From positions 1 through 64,000 of the forward strand of contig CALULL010000006.1 in assembly GCA_944321465.1 (NCBI GenBank): a DNA stretch of 64,000 bases, in the 5' to 3' direction. Made by a program: the position numbers and the translations under genes. The notes under the pieces were generated by a model. It was given only the letters and a program-made list of their open reading frames with translations. It searched no databases and was not told the DNA's origin. Positions 15,899-24,314 of this stretch are shown in pieces. This DNA is from an uncultured Bacteroides sp. (lineage in GTDB: Bacteria; Bacteroidota; Bacteroidia; Bacteroidales; Bacteroidaceae). The stretch's first letter is position 1; every line of letters starts with the position of its first letter.

Positions 15899-15986
15899 GC
15901 ACACCTGTGCCCCCTCGCTGGTAAAGGAAAGCCCGCCCGGTGGCAAAGGTGTGCCGCCTGGCGGGCATAGGAATACCGGCAAGGGG
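15899..15986. repeat. 22-bp repeat array, 4 units, filling a convergent gap
   Basis: Cores start at 15899 (GCACACCTGTGC), 15921 (GTAAAGGAAAGC), 15943 (GCAAAGGTGTGC) and 15965 (GCATAGGAATAC). First centre is CC, the rest GG. The 88-bp array occupies nearly all of the 110 bp between the stops at 15882 and 15993. Confidence 0.75.
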
Positions 15987-15992
15987 GCTTTT

Positions 15993-17792
15993 CTATTGCC
16001 CTTCGCACCGCTCCAAGAGGATGTCGAGGGAGGGCAGCAGGTGCAGGGTGGCGCATTTCACTCCCGGCTTGCTGTCGGTGCCCGCCCGCCCGATGAGGTT
16101 GCGCAGGGCGCGGGCGTGGCGGCAGGCTTCACGGCAGGCGTCGGCCTGGCCCTCGTGGCGCAGGCGCAGGGCACGCAGCACCTCCAGCCCGTACTCGCCC
16201 GTGAGCTTGAAGCAGGCCAGCCAGGGGGCAATCTCGTCGGTGAGGGGGCGGTTCTCGTCGGCGGCCATCAGCAGGTCCGAGGCGACGACGATGCGGCGGC
16301 ATTCCTCGTACACCTGCCGGTAGGCATCCTCGTCCGGGGTGCCGTGCTCCGCTACACTGGCGCAGAGCGACTGCAGGGCGGGACGTATGTTCTCCGACTC
16401 CTGGCGGCGGAAGCCGTGGCCGTTGGGCCCGGGGTCGGCGTTGTGGGCGGCAAAGGTCTCCAGGCTGGCGGCATGGAGCGGCATCAGCCTGCGCACGGAC
16501 AGGTGCCAGGAGCGGTCGCTGTCGTAGGCATCGGGGTTCCAGGCATAGTCGGCAATGGAGGCGAGGGCCAGCTTCGAGGCTTCGGCGTGCTCCATCGGGT
16601 TGGCTACGAAGGCCGTCAGGCCGGAGGCCACGTCGGGGGCGTTGCCATACACAGGCCCCATGAGCAGGTGCGGGCGCACGTAGTCGGACACGGGGTAGTT
16701 CCACCACACGTAAGCCTTGCGCCCGGTGAGGGAACCGACGTATTGCAGTGTGGCGCGGTCGATGGTCGTCACCACGCGGTCGCCTGTCCACATAATCTGA
16801 ATGCCGGGGTTCAGCAGGCGGCCCAGTGTGGCAAGGTATTCGCCATTGCCCTTGACGCGCGACTTGCTGTACTCTGTGGGGCAGATGATGAGCGGAGCCA
16901 CGTCGCCCTTCACTTGTACGAAGTGGCGGTCGATGTAGTTCAGCAGCTCGGCCTGGCGGTCGGCCCGGGTGCCGTCGCCGGTGATGTCGTCAAAGAACAC
17001 GGCAAAGCCCCTCACGCCGCAGCGGTACACGGTCTCCAGCTTGGCGAGCAGCAGGTCGCGGTCGGCCTCGTCCCAGCGGATGTCCTTCCCCGGGTGTATG
17101 GCCCAGTAGAAGATGACGTGGTTGCGGCGTGCCCTGTCGGCCAGTTCGGCCAGCTGGCGCGCCTTGTCGTCGGGGTAGGGCTGCCGCCAGTGGGGCGTGC
17201 TGTGGTAGGGGTCGTCCTTGGGCCCGTAGATGTAGACGTTCATCTTGTTGCGTCCGCAGAAGTCAATCTGCCCCAACCGGGCTTCGTGGCTCCAGGGGGT
17301 GCCGTAGAAGCCTTCCACGATGCCCCGGAAGGGAATGTCGGGGTAGTCCGTCACTTCGCCTGCGGCCACTTTGCCGTGGGCTGTCATCTGGGCGAGCGTC
17401 TGCACGGCGTAGAAGGCGCCGCGGGCATCGGCGGCGGCCAGCACGATGCCGTCGGGGGCGGTTCGGAGGTAGTAGCCCTCGGGGCGGTCGGGGATGCGGT
17501 CGTCATACTGCCTTACGCTGGCATCGCCCTTCAGCCCGAGGCGTATCTCGAAGGAGGCCGTGCCGTCGGTTCCGGGCAGCAGCCCGTGCAGGCAGGTCAG
17601 GGCGGGCGACAGGGCTTGGCCCGTCGTGTCGGCCAGCAGGCGGTAGCCGTCGGGCAGCGTCAGGCTGTCGGCCAGCAGGCGGCAGTGTTGGGGCAGGGGT
17701 TGGAGGGTCGTTTCTTGGGCGTGGAGTCCGGTCCACGCCAGGCAGGCGGCCAGTGCCGCCGCCAGGGTGTAGCTTTTTTGTAGTCTGTTCAT
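15993..17792 (-). CDS. GH84 beta-N-acetylglucosaminidase (O-GlcNAcase-like)
   Basis: 599 residues from ATG at 17792, with a signal peptide ending GLHAQ (26). Residues ~27-150 are the N-terminal GH20b-like domain (YYLRTAPDGIVLAAADARGA). The catalytic barrel begins FRGIVEGFYGTPWSHEARLG (155-174) and has the substrate-assisted Asp pair in FAVFFDDITGDG, D268-D269. DDKARQLAELADRARRNHVI and WWNYPVSDYVRPHL are further barrel elements. A helical C-terminal domain follows. It releases N-acetylglucosamine from host glycans such as mucin or hyaluronan in the periplasm. Monocistronic; promoter box at 17828-17836. Confidence 0.93.
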   Translation of the reverse strand: MNRLQKSYTLAAALAACLAWTGLHAQETTLQPLPQHCRLLADSLTLPDGYRLLADTTGQALSPALTCLHGLLPGTDGTASFEIRLGLKGDASVRQYDDRIPDRPEGYYLRTAPDGIVLAAADARGAFYAVQTLAQMTAHGKVAAGEVTDYPDIPFRGIVEGFYGTPWSHEARLGQIDFCGRNKMNVYIYGPKDDPYHSTPHWRQPYPDDKARQLAELADRARRNHVIFYWAIHPGKDIRWDEADRDLLLAKLETVYRCGVRGFAVFFDDITGDGTRADRQAELLNYIDRHFVQVKGDVAPLIICPTEYSKSRVKGNGEYLATLGRLLNPGIQIMWTGDRVVTTIDRATLQYVGSLTGRKAYVWWNYPVSDYVRPHLLMGPVYGNAPDVASGLTAFVANPMEHAEASKLALASIADYAWNPDAYDSDRSWHLSVRRLMPLHAASLETFAAHNADPGPNGHGFRRQESENIRPALQSLCASVAEHGTPDEDAYRQVYEECRRIVVASDLLMAADENRPLTDEIAPWLACFKLTGEYGLEVLRALRLRHEGQADACREACRHARALRNLIGRAGTDSKPGVKCATLHLLPSLDILLERCEGQ

Positions 17793-17827
17793 GTCGTTTG
17801 TAGGTTTGTTTGGTCGGTATCGACCGG

Positions 17828-17836
17828 GCAAAGGTA
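17828..17836 (-). promoter_or_regulatory. -7 box for the GH84 gene
   Basis: Minus strand TACCTTTGC matches TAnnTTTG, 36 bp upstream of the ATG at 17792. Confidence 0.6.
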
Positions 17837-17910
17837 GGCAAACGGGCGTGGGTGGCCAAACGTGTGTCCGCTTTTCTTCCGTTCTGGGCGGAGTACGAAA
17901 AAAAGGCATC

Positions 17911-17941
17911 CCTGCCCACGAAGGGAACAGGGATGCCTTAC
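17911..17941 (-). terminator. terminator of the RCC1/LRR secreted protein gene
   Basis: AAGGCATCCCTG pairs with CAGGGATGCCTT; on the minus strand the stem is followed by a T-rich run (the plus strand has seven A residues just before it). Confidence 0.65.
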
Positions 17942-18004
17942 GGGTAGTATTACAAGTTATGGTCTATTGTTGGTCTCGTTGTAGGGAGACGCAGGTTGTG
18001 CGTC

Positions 18005-20227
18005 TTAATACTTGGCCACCTTCAGGGCGCGGGTCTTTCCGTCTTGCGTGTAGACCACGATGTAGATGCCGTCCTGCAAGCCTGCTACGCTCCAGTAGCC
18101 TTCTACCGTGCTCTGGCTCTCGACGAGGCTGCCCGAGGCGGTGTAGACCTGTACGTTCTGTACGGCTTGGGCTGCGTAGAAGGTGTCGCCGTCAAAGCTG
18201 AGGGCGGGCGCTTGCTCTGCGCTGCTGATGCCGTCGGGATTGTCGGCCACGACATTCAGTTTGCTCCAGTTTGCGTCGCTTGTGAACAGCTCCAGCATAT
18301 CCTCTGCCACCGTGAGTGTGATGGCCTTCAGGTCGCTTATGCCTTCAAACATGTCGGCGTAGAACACCGGTGCCTCGGTGCCGGCATAGCTTGTCCAGTC
18401 AATGTCGGTCAGGGCCGTGCAACCGCCGAAAGTACTCGAAGCAAAGGCAATCTCGGCAGGCAGCGTCACCTTGGTTAATGCGGTGCAGCCGTCGAAAGTG
18501 CTGTCCATGCTGCTGAAGCCCGTCAGGCCTGTGGAGCTGGAGAGGTTGACTTCGGTGAGCGAAGTACAGTTCATAAAGGCACTGTTGAGGCTTGTCAGCC
18601 CAGAACAGAACTGCAGGTCGATTTCGGCCAGGCTTTCGCAGTTCATGAAGGCGTTCGTCAGGTCGGCAAAGTTGGCTGCCTGTTCTTCGGCAGGCATGAT
18701 GACGGTTTCCAGTGCTTTGCAGTTGACGAAGGCTCCGTTCTTTGAGAACCCGCCTTGTACGTACAGGTCGGTAGTGGCCTCTATAAGGGCCTCGCTCATG
18801 TCGACGCTTGTCAGGTTGCTGTTGCTGGCTCCGAAACCAGTTACGCCCAGAGCCTGTGCCAGCTCGGTGAAGGACTCGGTGTTCCACGTACCCGTCAGCT
18901 TGATGGCTTTCGCATCGTTCAGGTTGGTCGGCACGTCTGTGGCATCTACGACAACAGCCTCTTCGTCGTCATCGCCTGGGTCGGGAGTTGCTCCACCCGG
19001 GCAGGCTATTTCGATGGGCTTCTTGTAGTAGCTCGTCTGGAGCTGTTCCAGTTCGGTATCGTCGCCAATCTGTCCGCCCTTGTTGCGTCCCCAGCCGTAG
19101 AGAACACCGTCGGTGGTGAGTACCATCGAGTAGCCCTGTCCCGACGACAGCATGGAGTAGGTAAGGCCTTCGGGCAACAGAGGCTGTACGGGCGTGCTTG
19201 AGAACGGCATTTCCGAGGAAGAGGAGGTGGCCGTCAGCAGCTTTCCGTTGCCGTCGCCCAGTGCTCCGTCGGTGTTGCTTCCCAGGGCGTAGATGGCGGT
19301 GATGGCACCCGGCTCGCCCACGGCGAAAGTCGTAGTATTCTCACAGCCCGATACGGTTACCACGCCGTTGGGGATGGTTGTTACTTGCGTAAATTCGGGA
19401 TATGCCGAAACCAGTTCTTCTGTGGCTTGGTCGAAGCCCAGTAGGTTGTTCGAGTTGTCGCCTGCGGCCCACAGTGTGCCGTCGGTCTTGACGGCGTAGC
19501 TGCGATTGTCAATGGCTTTCACGTATGCCCAGTCGCTGTCCGTGCCAACCTGGGTGGGAGTTTCACGGCCTTCCAAGTCACCGTGGGCCAATTGGCCTGA
19601 GAAGTTGGCTCCCCAGCTCCACATGGTGCCGTCGCTCTTCAGGGCCAGTGTGTGCGAACTGCCTATGGTTACCATTACCCAGTCGGAGTCCTCGTTGAGT
19701 TTGGTCGGTGTGATGAGCGATGCTGTTCCGCCCCCTGTACCGAGCTGTCCGCTGGAGTTGTTTCCCCAGCCCCACATGGTTCCGTCGGCTTTCAGTCCGA
19801 TGGCAGTGTATCCCCAGAAGTGGGACACGGCTACGTCGGTCCAGTCGTTGTCGGTGCCTACCTGTACAGGCTCGCGGTGGGCTATGCCGTCGCCCGTGCC
19901 TTGCACGCCGTCGGTTTCAGAACCTACGGCCCACAGGGTGCCGTCCTCTTTGATAAAGAAAGCATACGCTTTGCCGCCCACGACCTTTGCCCAGTCGCTG
20001 TCGGTGCCTACGCATTGGAAGGTGGCTGTACGCTCGCTTACCGTGGGCACTCCTAATTGCCCTTTTTCGTTCCAACCGCAGCTCCATAGGGTGCCGTCGT
20101 CGCGGATGGCATAAGTTGTAGCGTCGCCCGTTGCGACGTACTTCCACACGTGTTCTTGTGCGTTTACTGTCGATGCGGTGAGGGCTAATAGTCCTGCTGC
20201 CGCCCATGTTAAAGTAAGTCTCTTCAT
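18005..20227 (-). CDS. secreted RCC1-repeat / BspA-type LRR protein with sorting-like C-terminus
   Basis: 740 residues, signal peptide ending STVNAQ. Residues ~25-400 are RCC1 (BNR-like) propeller repeats of about 50 residues, e.g. AIRDDGTLWSCGWNEKGQLG, GLKADGTMWGWGNNSSGQLG and ALKSDGTMWSWGANFSGQLA. Residues ~470-640 are BspA-type leucine-rich repeats (AFMNCESLAEIDLQFCSGL, AFMNCTSLTEVNLSSSTGL, TFGGCTALTDIDW). The last ~75 residues (VQVYTASGSLV, GLQDGIYIVVYTQDGK, LKVAKY) resemble a type IX secretion C-terminal domain. Probably a surface adhesin or binding protein. It lies downstream of another secreted protein gene in the same orientation, separated by a 22-bp repeat array. Confidence 0.85.
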   Translation of the reverse strand: MKRLTLTWAAAGLLALTASTVNAQEHVWKYVATGDATTYAIRDDGTLWSCGWNEKGQLGVPTVSERTATFQCVGTDSDWAKVVGGKAYAFFIKEDGTLWAVGSETDGVQGTGDGIAHREPVQVGTDNDWTDVAVSHFWGYTAIGLKADGTMWGWGNNSSGQLGTGGGTASLITPTKLNEDSDWVMVTIGSSHTLALKSDGTMWSWGANFSGQLAHGDLEGRETPTQVGTDSDWAYVKAIDNRSYAVKTDGTLWAAGDNSNNLLGFDQATEELVSAYPEFTQVTTIPNGVVTVSGCENTTTFAVGEPGAITAIYALGSNTDGALGDGNGKLLTATSSSSEMPFSSTPVQPLLPEGLTYSMLSSGQGYSMVLTTDGVLYGWGRNKGGQIGDDTELEQLQTSYYKKPIEIACPGGATPDPGDDDEEAVVVDATDVPTNLNDAKAIKLTGTWNTESFTELAQALGVTGFGASNSNLTSVDMSEALIEATTDLYVQGGFSKNGAFVNCKALETVIMPAEEQAANFADLTNAFMNCESLAEIDLQFCSGLTSLNSAFMNCTSLTEVNLSSSTGLTGFSSMDSTFDGCTALTKVTLPAEIAFASSTFGGCTALTDIDWTSYAGTEAPVFYADMFEGISDLKAITLTVAEDMLELFTSDANWSKLNVVADNPDGISSAEQAPALSFDGDTFYAAQAVQNVQVYTASGSLVESQSTVEGYWSVAGLQDGIYIVVYTQDGKTRALKVAKY

Positions 20228-20357
20228 GATATTTACCTTTTTAATAAGTGGATAATTGTTGATTGTTGTTTCGTGTTTCTCGTGGTATGTATCTATCTTG
20301 TTGGTCTACAGCTTGCTGTCGTTACGCTCGCGCAGGATTTCCGCAGGCCCCTTGCCG

Positions 20358-20445
20358 GCACGGGTGTGCCCGGTCGCGGGCAGAGGTGTGCTGCCACGGG
20401 GGCACAGGTGCGTTTCCGAGGGGGCAGGGGTCTGCCCCCGGGAGG
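20358..20445. repeat. 22-bp repeat array, 4 units, all GG centres
   Basis: Cores start at 20358 (GCACGGGTGTGC), 20380 (GCAGAGGTGTGC), 20402 (GCACAGGTGCGT) and 20424 (GCAGGGGTCTGC). The only array in which every unit has the same GG orientation. It lies between two tandem leftward secreted-protein genes. Confidence 0.8.
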
Positions 20446-20475
20446 TTGTAGGGAAGCCCTGCGCGGCGTTGCAGG

Positions 20476-21873
20476 TTACGGTCTTGCGGCAATCTTGTGC
20501 ACGTCGGTCTGGCCGTCGGCACCTACTACCTGCACGATGTAGAACCCGCTTGCGGGCAGTTGGAAGCGTGCCGTTTGGCCTTCCTCCGTCGTCCGGCTGT
20601 CCACGGCCATGCCGTTGGCTGCGAAGATGCGCACGTCGGCTGCCTGCGGAGTCGTCACTTCGAGGTTCAGGCCCGAGGTCTCGACTTGTACCTGGCTCTT
20701 GGCCTGTGCGGCTTCCTGTTCTATGCCCACAGCGTTGCCGTCCTGGTTGTCGATGATGGGGCAAATCATGAACGATGCTCCCGGCATGGCTCCGAAGTAG
20801 TTGATGGGCAGCGTGTAGCCGTATCCTCCGTAGTTCACCAGCGAGTTGTGTGCCAGCAACATGTTCATCTGGTCTTCGGGGATGGTCTGTCCCATGACTT
20901 CGGTCAGCATCACGATGTCGTTCTCGGCGGGGTCGTTGCCAAAGCCTTCAACGGTTACGAAGAACAACGGCTTGTCCCATATCTGCAACGGCTTCTCGAA
21001 CCGGAACTCGCCCACGGCGGCATTTTTCACGGCCAGTTCGTTGTCATAGGCTTCGCGTATCTCGCTTACCGGCAAGTAGACTACTTCGAGTGGCAGTCCG
21101 TCGAGTATCATGTTGCCTTGTTCGTCTTCGGTGGGATACCACACGCGCAGCAGCAGTTGGGCATCTTCGGAATATTTGGTCGGCTTGAAGGCGAAGTAGA
21201 CATTCACGCCCGTGATGTGGGCTTGCCCGTGTGCTGTCATAAAGAGGTTTCCGAAGCCCTCCATGCCTGCGCTGTTGGTACCGCCCACGTAGCCTGCGTT
21301 CTGGTTCAGGGGCAGGTAGCCCAGTTGGTAGGTCTCGCCCCACTTGCGGCAGTTGGCGGTGCTGATTTCGGCCTTGCCGCTCACCAGTATTTCGCCTTCG
21401 GCCTGATAGGTGCTGGTCGCTCCCTGCGTGTCGGTAGCCTCGAGTACGGGGAAGGGGTAATGCCCTAAGTAAGAGTAGGTAGCCACGCCGTCGGTCTCGG
21501 TGCTGGTGCCCTCGTTGGAGCCGGGCAGAGTCCATTTGTAGCCTGTCGGGAAGCCGCTGGTGCGGTTCGTGTAGTTGATGGCGCGGTTCAAAGGTGCCCA
21601 CAGGAAGTGGTCGCCGTTTGTCAGGCGGTTGCACGACAGGTAGTTGCACGCGGGTTGCGTTTCCTCGTTATAGATGCCGAGGCAGCTCAGGCCCAAGGGA
21701 TAGTCGTAGGCCGGTTCGGCCAAAGAGGCGCGCGTCGAGGCTTCCAGCACATCGTCTTCGGGGATGGATAGTACGGGTGCTTCTGCGCGAGGCAACGGTT
21801 GTGGTTGAGCAAACAAATATGTGCTCACGAATGCTTGAAGAAAGCAAAACAGGGTAATAACAATTCTTTCCAT
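20476..21873 (-). CDS. secreted hypothetical protein with sorting-like C-terminus
   Basis: 465 residues, signal peptide ending STYLFAQ. The body has beta-rich segments (GFPTGYKWTLPGSNEGTST, GQAHITGVNVYFAFKPTKYS, LLLRVWYPTEDEQGN, PLFFVTVEGFGNDPAEND) without a family I can name. The last ~70 residues (LEVTTPQAADVRIFAANGM, LPASGFYIVQVVGADGQT, VHKIAARP) follow the pattern of a type IX secretion C-terminal domain, so it is likely exported across the outer membrane. It is divergent from the TPR/LuxR regulator at 22166, making that protein a candidate regulator by position only. Confidence 0.8.
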   Translation of the reverse strand: MERIVITLFCFLQAFVSTYLFAQPQPLPRAEAPVLSIPEDDVLEASTRASLAEPAYDYPLGLSCLGIYNEETQPACNYLSCNRLTNGDHFLWAPLNRAINYTNRTSGFPTGYKWTLPGSNEGTSTETDGVATYSYLGHYPFPVLEATDTQGATSTYQAEGEILVSGKAEISTANCRKWGETYQLGYLPLNQNAGYVGGTNSAGMEGFGNLFMTAHGQAHITGVNVYFAFKPTKYSEDAQLLLRVWYPTEDEQGNMILDGLPLEVVYLPVSEIREAYDNELAVKNAAVGEFRFEKPLQIWDKPLFFVTVEGFGNDPAENDIVMLTEVMGQTIPEDQMNMLLAHNSLVNYGGYGYTLPINYFGAMPGASFMICPIIDNQDGNAVGIEQEAAQAKSQVQVETSGLNLEVTTPQAADVRIFAANGMAVDSRTTEEGQTARFQLPASGFYIVQVVGADGQTDVHKIAARP

Positions 21874-21958
21874 AAGTACTAAATATTAATAGTGGTTGAA
21901 TAGTCCGCTGTGATAATCTGCCGCAATATTACGCTCTTTGAAAGAAAAATAAAAGAAA

Positions 21959-21980
21959 AAGGCATATACAAGGCATATAC
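21959..21980. repeat. tandem 11-bp direct repeat in a divergent promoter region
   Basis: AAGGCATATAC occurs twice back to back (21959-21969 and 21970-21980). It sits between the divergent genes starting at 21873 and 22166, in an AT-rich stretch. An 11-bp spacing is about one helical turn, as for a protein binding on one face. Confidence 0.6.
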
Positions 21981-22109
21981 AGAAGCAAAAAAGTGCCCTT
22001 TTCTCTTAAAAAAGCATCAGTGTGCCCGTATTTCGCTTTCATCGGGGTGCAAAGCGTAAGCCCGGACGAAAAAAAACGTTTCCCGGGAACAGGTCTGCCA
22101 AGAATTGCC

Positions 22110-22117
22110 TATATTTG
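22110..22117 (+). promoter_or_regulatory. -7 box for the TPR/LuxR regulator gene
   Basis: TATATTTG matches TAnnTTTG, 48 bp upstream of ATG 22166, and rules out starts further upstream. Confidence 0.65.
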
Positions 22118-22165
22118 TATCGGGATACCGTTTGCTGCTTAGGGTGTCCCGCGAAACGCGTAATT

Positions 22166-23890
22166 ATGATTTTACTTTTTTGCTGTATATTCGCACTGTT
22201 GTGCGCCCTCCCCGCCCAATGCCGGGAAAACGAGTATTGGAAGCCCATAGACCGGCAGTTCGACCAGCTGAACCTACAGATGGAACGGCTTGGCTCGAGC
22301 GGTCACATGGATTCTGCCGAAGCCGACCGTCTGCTCCAGCGTATGCGCGATGCACTGCACGGCAATCCGCCCAAGGAGGCACGGGCACGCGCCCTCTTTT
22401 GGGAAGCAACGATGGGGAGGCACAACAGTCTGCGTACCTCGCTCGAGCTGGCCAACGAGGCCCTGCTCTACGTAGACACCGTGCGCTACGAGTACGACTA
22501 CTACCGCATTCTCTCCCTGAAAGCCGGTCTGCTGCTCAATATGGGCGATTACTACGCTGCCTTTACCCTATATAATAAGGTGACTCCCTACTTCGAGGAC
22601 ATAGGCAACGAGCTGCAGGCCGTGCGCTGCCGGGGAAACACGGGGCTAATCTACCTGTTTGTGGAAGACTACGACGCGGCTCTGCCTCATCTGGAAGTGG
22701 CTCAGGCTTACTTCAAGGAGCATGGCATGACGGACCAGTACCTGCTCTCGACGCAGCAGATTGCCTACGTCTACGAGTCGACCGGGCGGATTGCCGAGGC
22801 CGCCGACCTCCTGCGCTCCATCCTGCACCACTTTCCCGACAATGGAAACCCCGAGATAGAGTACTACTGCCTCAGTTCCTATTGCCGCCTCATGCCCGAC
22901 GGGGCACAGAAAGACAGCTGCATGGAGCGTATGGTGCAAGCTGCCTTGGCCACCGGTGACTGGCAGTGCCGCATGGGTGCCCTGCGCAACAAAGCCCAGT
23001 ATCTCTACGCCAAGAACCAACTCGACAGTGCTCAGATCTATGCCGACAGCGTCTACTCGGCCAGCCGCAGCAAGGTGCTGAAGTTTGGCCAGGAGGGGGC
23101 TGTGTGCGAGCTCCTGGCGCGCATCTACGGTGACAAGAGACTCTATCCCCAGGCCTACCGCTTCATGGCACGTGCGATGGACTACAAGGACTCCGTGGCC
23201 CGGGCCGAAGCTCAGGGAAACATACAGCGCGAGAACGTGCGCCGCGAAATCGTGCAACAGACCTTCCGCCTGCGCGAGCTGGACCAGAAGGCGCAGGCCG
23301 CACGGCGCATCAACTGGATTGTGGGCGTATCGCTCCTGCTGGTGCTCCTGCTCTCGGCTGTCATCATCTACCTGCTGCGCAAGCGCACCGCCGACGAGCG
23401 CACCCAGCACGAGCAGGAGAAGGAGGACCTGAACATGCAGCTCGACCACGAGAAGGAAAAGACCGATGCCAAGAGCCGGGAGCTGTCGTCGAAGATACTC
23501 ATGTCCATGTCGAAGAACGAAATGCTCACCGGCCTCTCGTCCTACGTCGCCCAGGCGCAAGACGACGGCAAGATGGACCGGGCTGTGGCCGGGCAGATTA
23601 AGAACCGCATACACGACGTGCTCAAGGAGGAGAACGACTGGGAGCAGTTCAAGATACACTTCGAGGAGGTGCATCCCTCGTTCTTCAAGAAGCTCAAGGA
23701 GCTACATCCGGGGCTGACGGACAACGAGCTGCGCCTGTGCGCCTATTGCAAGATGAACATACCCAATAAGCAGATAGCCAAAATGCTCTCCGTGCAGCCG
23801 CAGTCGGTCATTGTGGCCCGTTACCGTATGCGTTGCAAGATGAACCTGCCCAAGGAGACCTCGCTCGACGACTACCTGATGAACCTGTAG
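22166..23890 (+). CDS. membrane-anchored TPR protein with LuxR-type DNA-binding end
   Basis: 574 residues from ATG at 22166, signal sequence MILLFCCIFALLCALPAQC. The periplasmic part (25-370) consists of TPR-like helical pairs (e.g. AALPHLEVAQAYFKEHG, SAQIYADSVYSASRSKV). One membrane helix (INWIVGVSLLLVLLLSAVII) precedes a coiled coil (ERTQHEQEKEDLNMQLDHEK), and the C-terminal ~80 residues (LTDNELRLCAYCKMNIPNKQ, IAKMLSVQPQSVIVARYRMR) form a LuxR-like helix-turn-helix. This suggests a one-piece transmembrane regulator sensing a periplasmic partner. Its neighbours are secreted proteins with sorting-like C-termini. A paralogue of the same layout starts at 50174. Confidence 0.85.
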   Translation: MILLFCCIFALLCALPAQCRENEYWKPIDRQFDQLNLQMERLGSSGHMDSAEADRLLQRMRDALHGNPPKEARARALFWEATMGRHNSLRTSLELANEALLYVDTVRYEYDYYRILSLKAGLLLNMGDYYAAFTLYNKVTPYFEDIGNELQAVRCRGNTGLIYLFVEDYDAALPHLEVAQAYFKEHGMTDQYLLSTQQIAYVYESTGRIAEAADLLRSILHHFPDNGNPEIEYYCLSSYCRLMPDGAQKDSCMERMVQAALATGDWQCRMGALRNKAQYLYAKNQLDSAQIYADSVYSASRSKVLKFGQEGAVCELLARIYGDKRLYPQAYRFMARAMDYKDSVARAEAQGNIQRENVRREIVQQTFRLRELDQKAQAARRINWIVGVSLLLVLLLSAVIIYLLRKRTADERTQHEQEKEDLNMQLDHEKEKTDAKSRELSSKILMSMSKNEMLTGLSSYVAQAQDDGKMDRAVAGQIKNRIHDVLKEENDWEQFKIHFEEVHPSFFKKLKELHPGLTDNELRLCAYCKMNIPNKQIAKMLSVQPQSVIVARYRMRCKMNLPKETSLDDYLMNL

Positions 23891-23900
23891 ACACGACAAA

Positions 23901-23938
23901 AGCCCTCCCGGCGGCTGCTATGTGCCGTCGGGAGGGCT
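23901..23938 (+). terminator. terminator after the TPR/LuxR gene
   Basis: AGCCCTCCCGGCGGC pairs with GCCGTCGGGAGGGCT (one G-T pair), beginning 10 bp after the stop. Confidence 0.65.
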
Positions 23939-24176
23939 GTAGTGTGCCCGCCGGTGGCGGGGCTGCCCTCCGGTCCTCGCGGGTGGGAGCGGCAATCGTT
24001 ATGCCATGTTTGTTGTCCGGTTCCGTTCGTTGTCTGTCTTTTCGGGGCGCAGAGTCCTCCCGGCTTCCGTCCGCTTCGGGGCGGCACGTCGTCCGGGAGG
24101 TTGCAAACTTATCTACTGCCAACTATTGTCCTTTGCCTTCTGCCCTGCCGTGGCAGGTCTCCGCAGGCCCTGCGGG

Positions 24177-24264
24177 GGAGTCCTTTGCCCGCGCGGTGGC
24201 ACAGGTTCGCCCGCCGGGGGGCAGAGGTGTACTCGCGCGGTGGCGCACCTTTGCCTCCCCGGGG
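24177..24264. repeat. 22-bp repeat array, 4 units
   Basis: Cores start at 24177 (GGAGTCCTTTGC), 24199 (GCACAGGTTCGC), 24221 (GCAGAGGTGTAC) and 24243 (GCGCACCTTTGC); centres CC, GG, GG, CC. Units one to three and their spacers match the array at 26620 almost base for base. Confidence 0.8.
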
Positions 24265-24314
24265 GAAGTGGTTACCCCTGTCCGCTCGTGCGGTCGGGAT
24301 AGTCAGTCTGTGTT

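Larger units (their letters stand above)
23891..24314. other. 424-bp gap between convergent genes
   Basis: No gene seen. Holds the terminator at 23901-23938 and the array at 24177-24264. The phrase AACTATTGTC at 24121 recurs near 26535, part of a duplication shared with the next intergenic region. Confidence 0.5.

Noticed and set aside
15417-17783. 788-codon reading frame on the plus strand
   Set aside because: Antisense to GH84 and overlapping the PBP4 gene in another frame; no recognisable domain.
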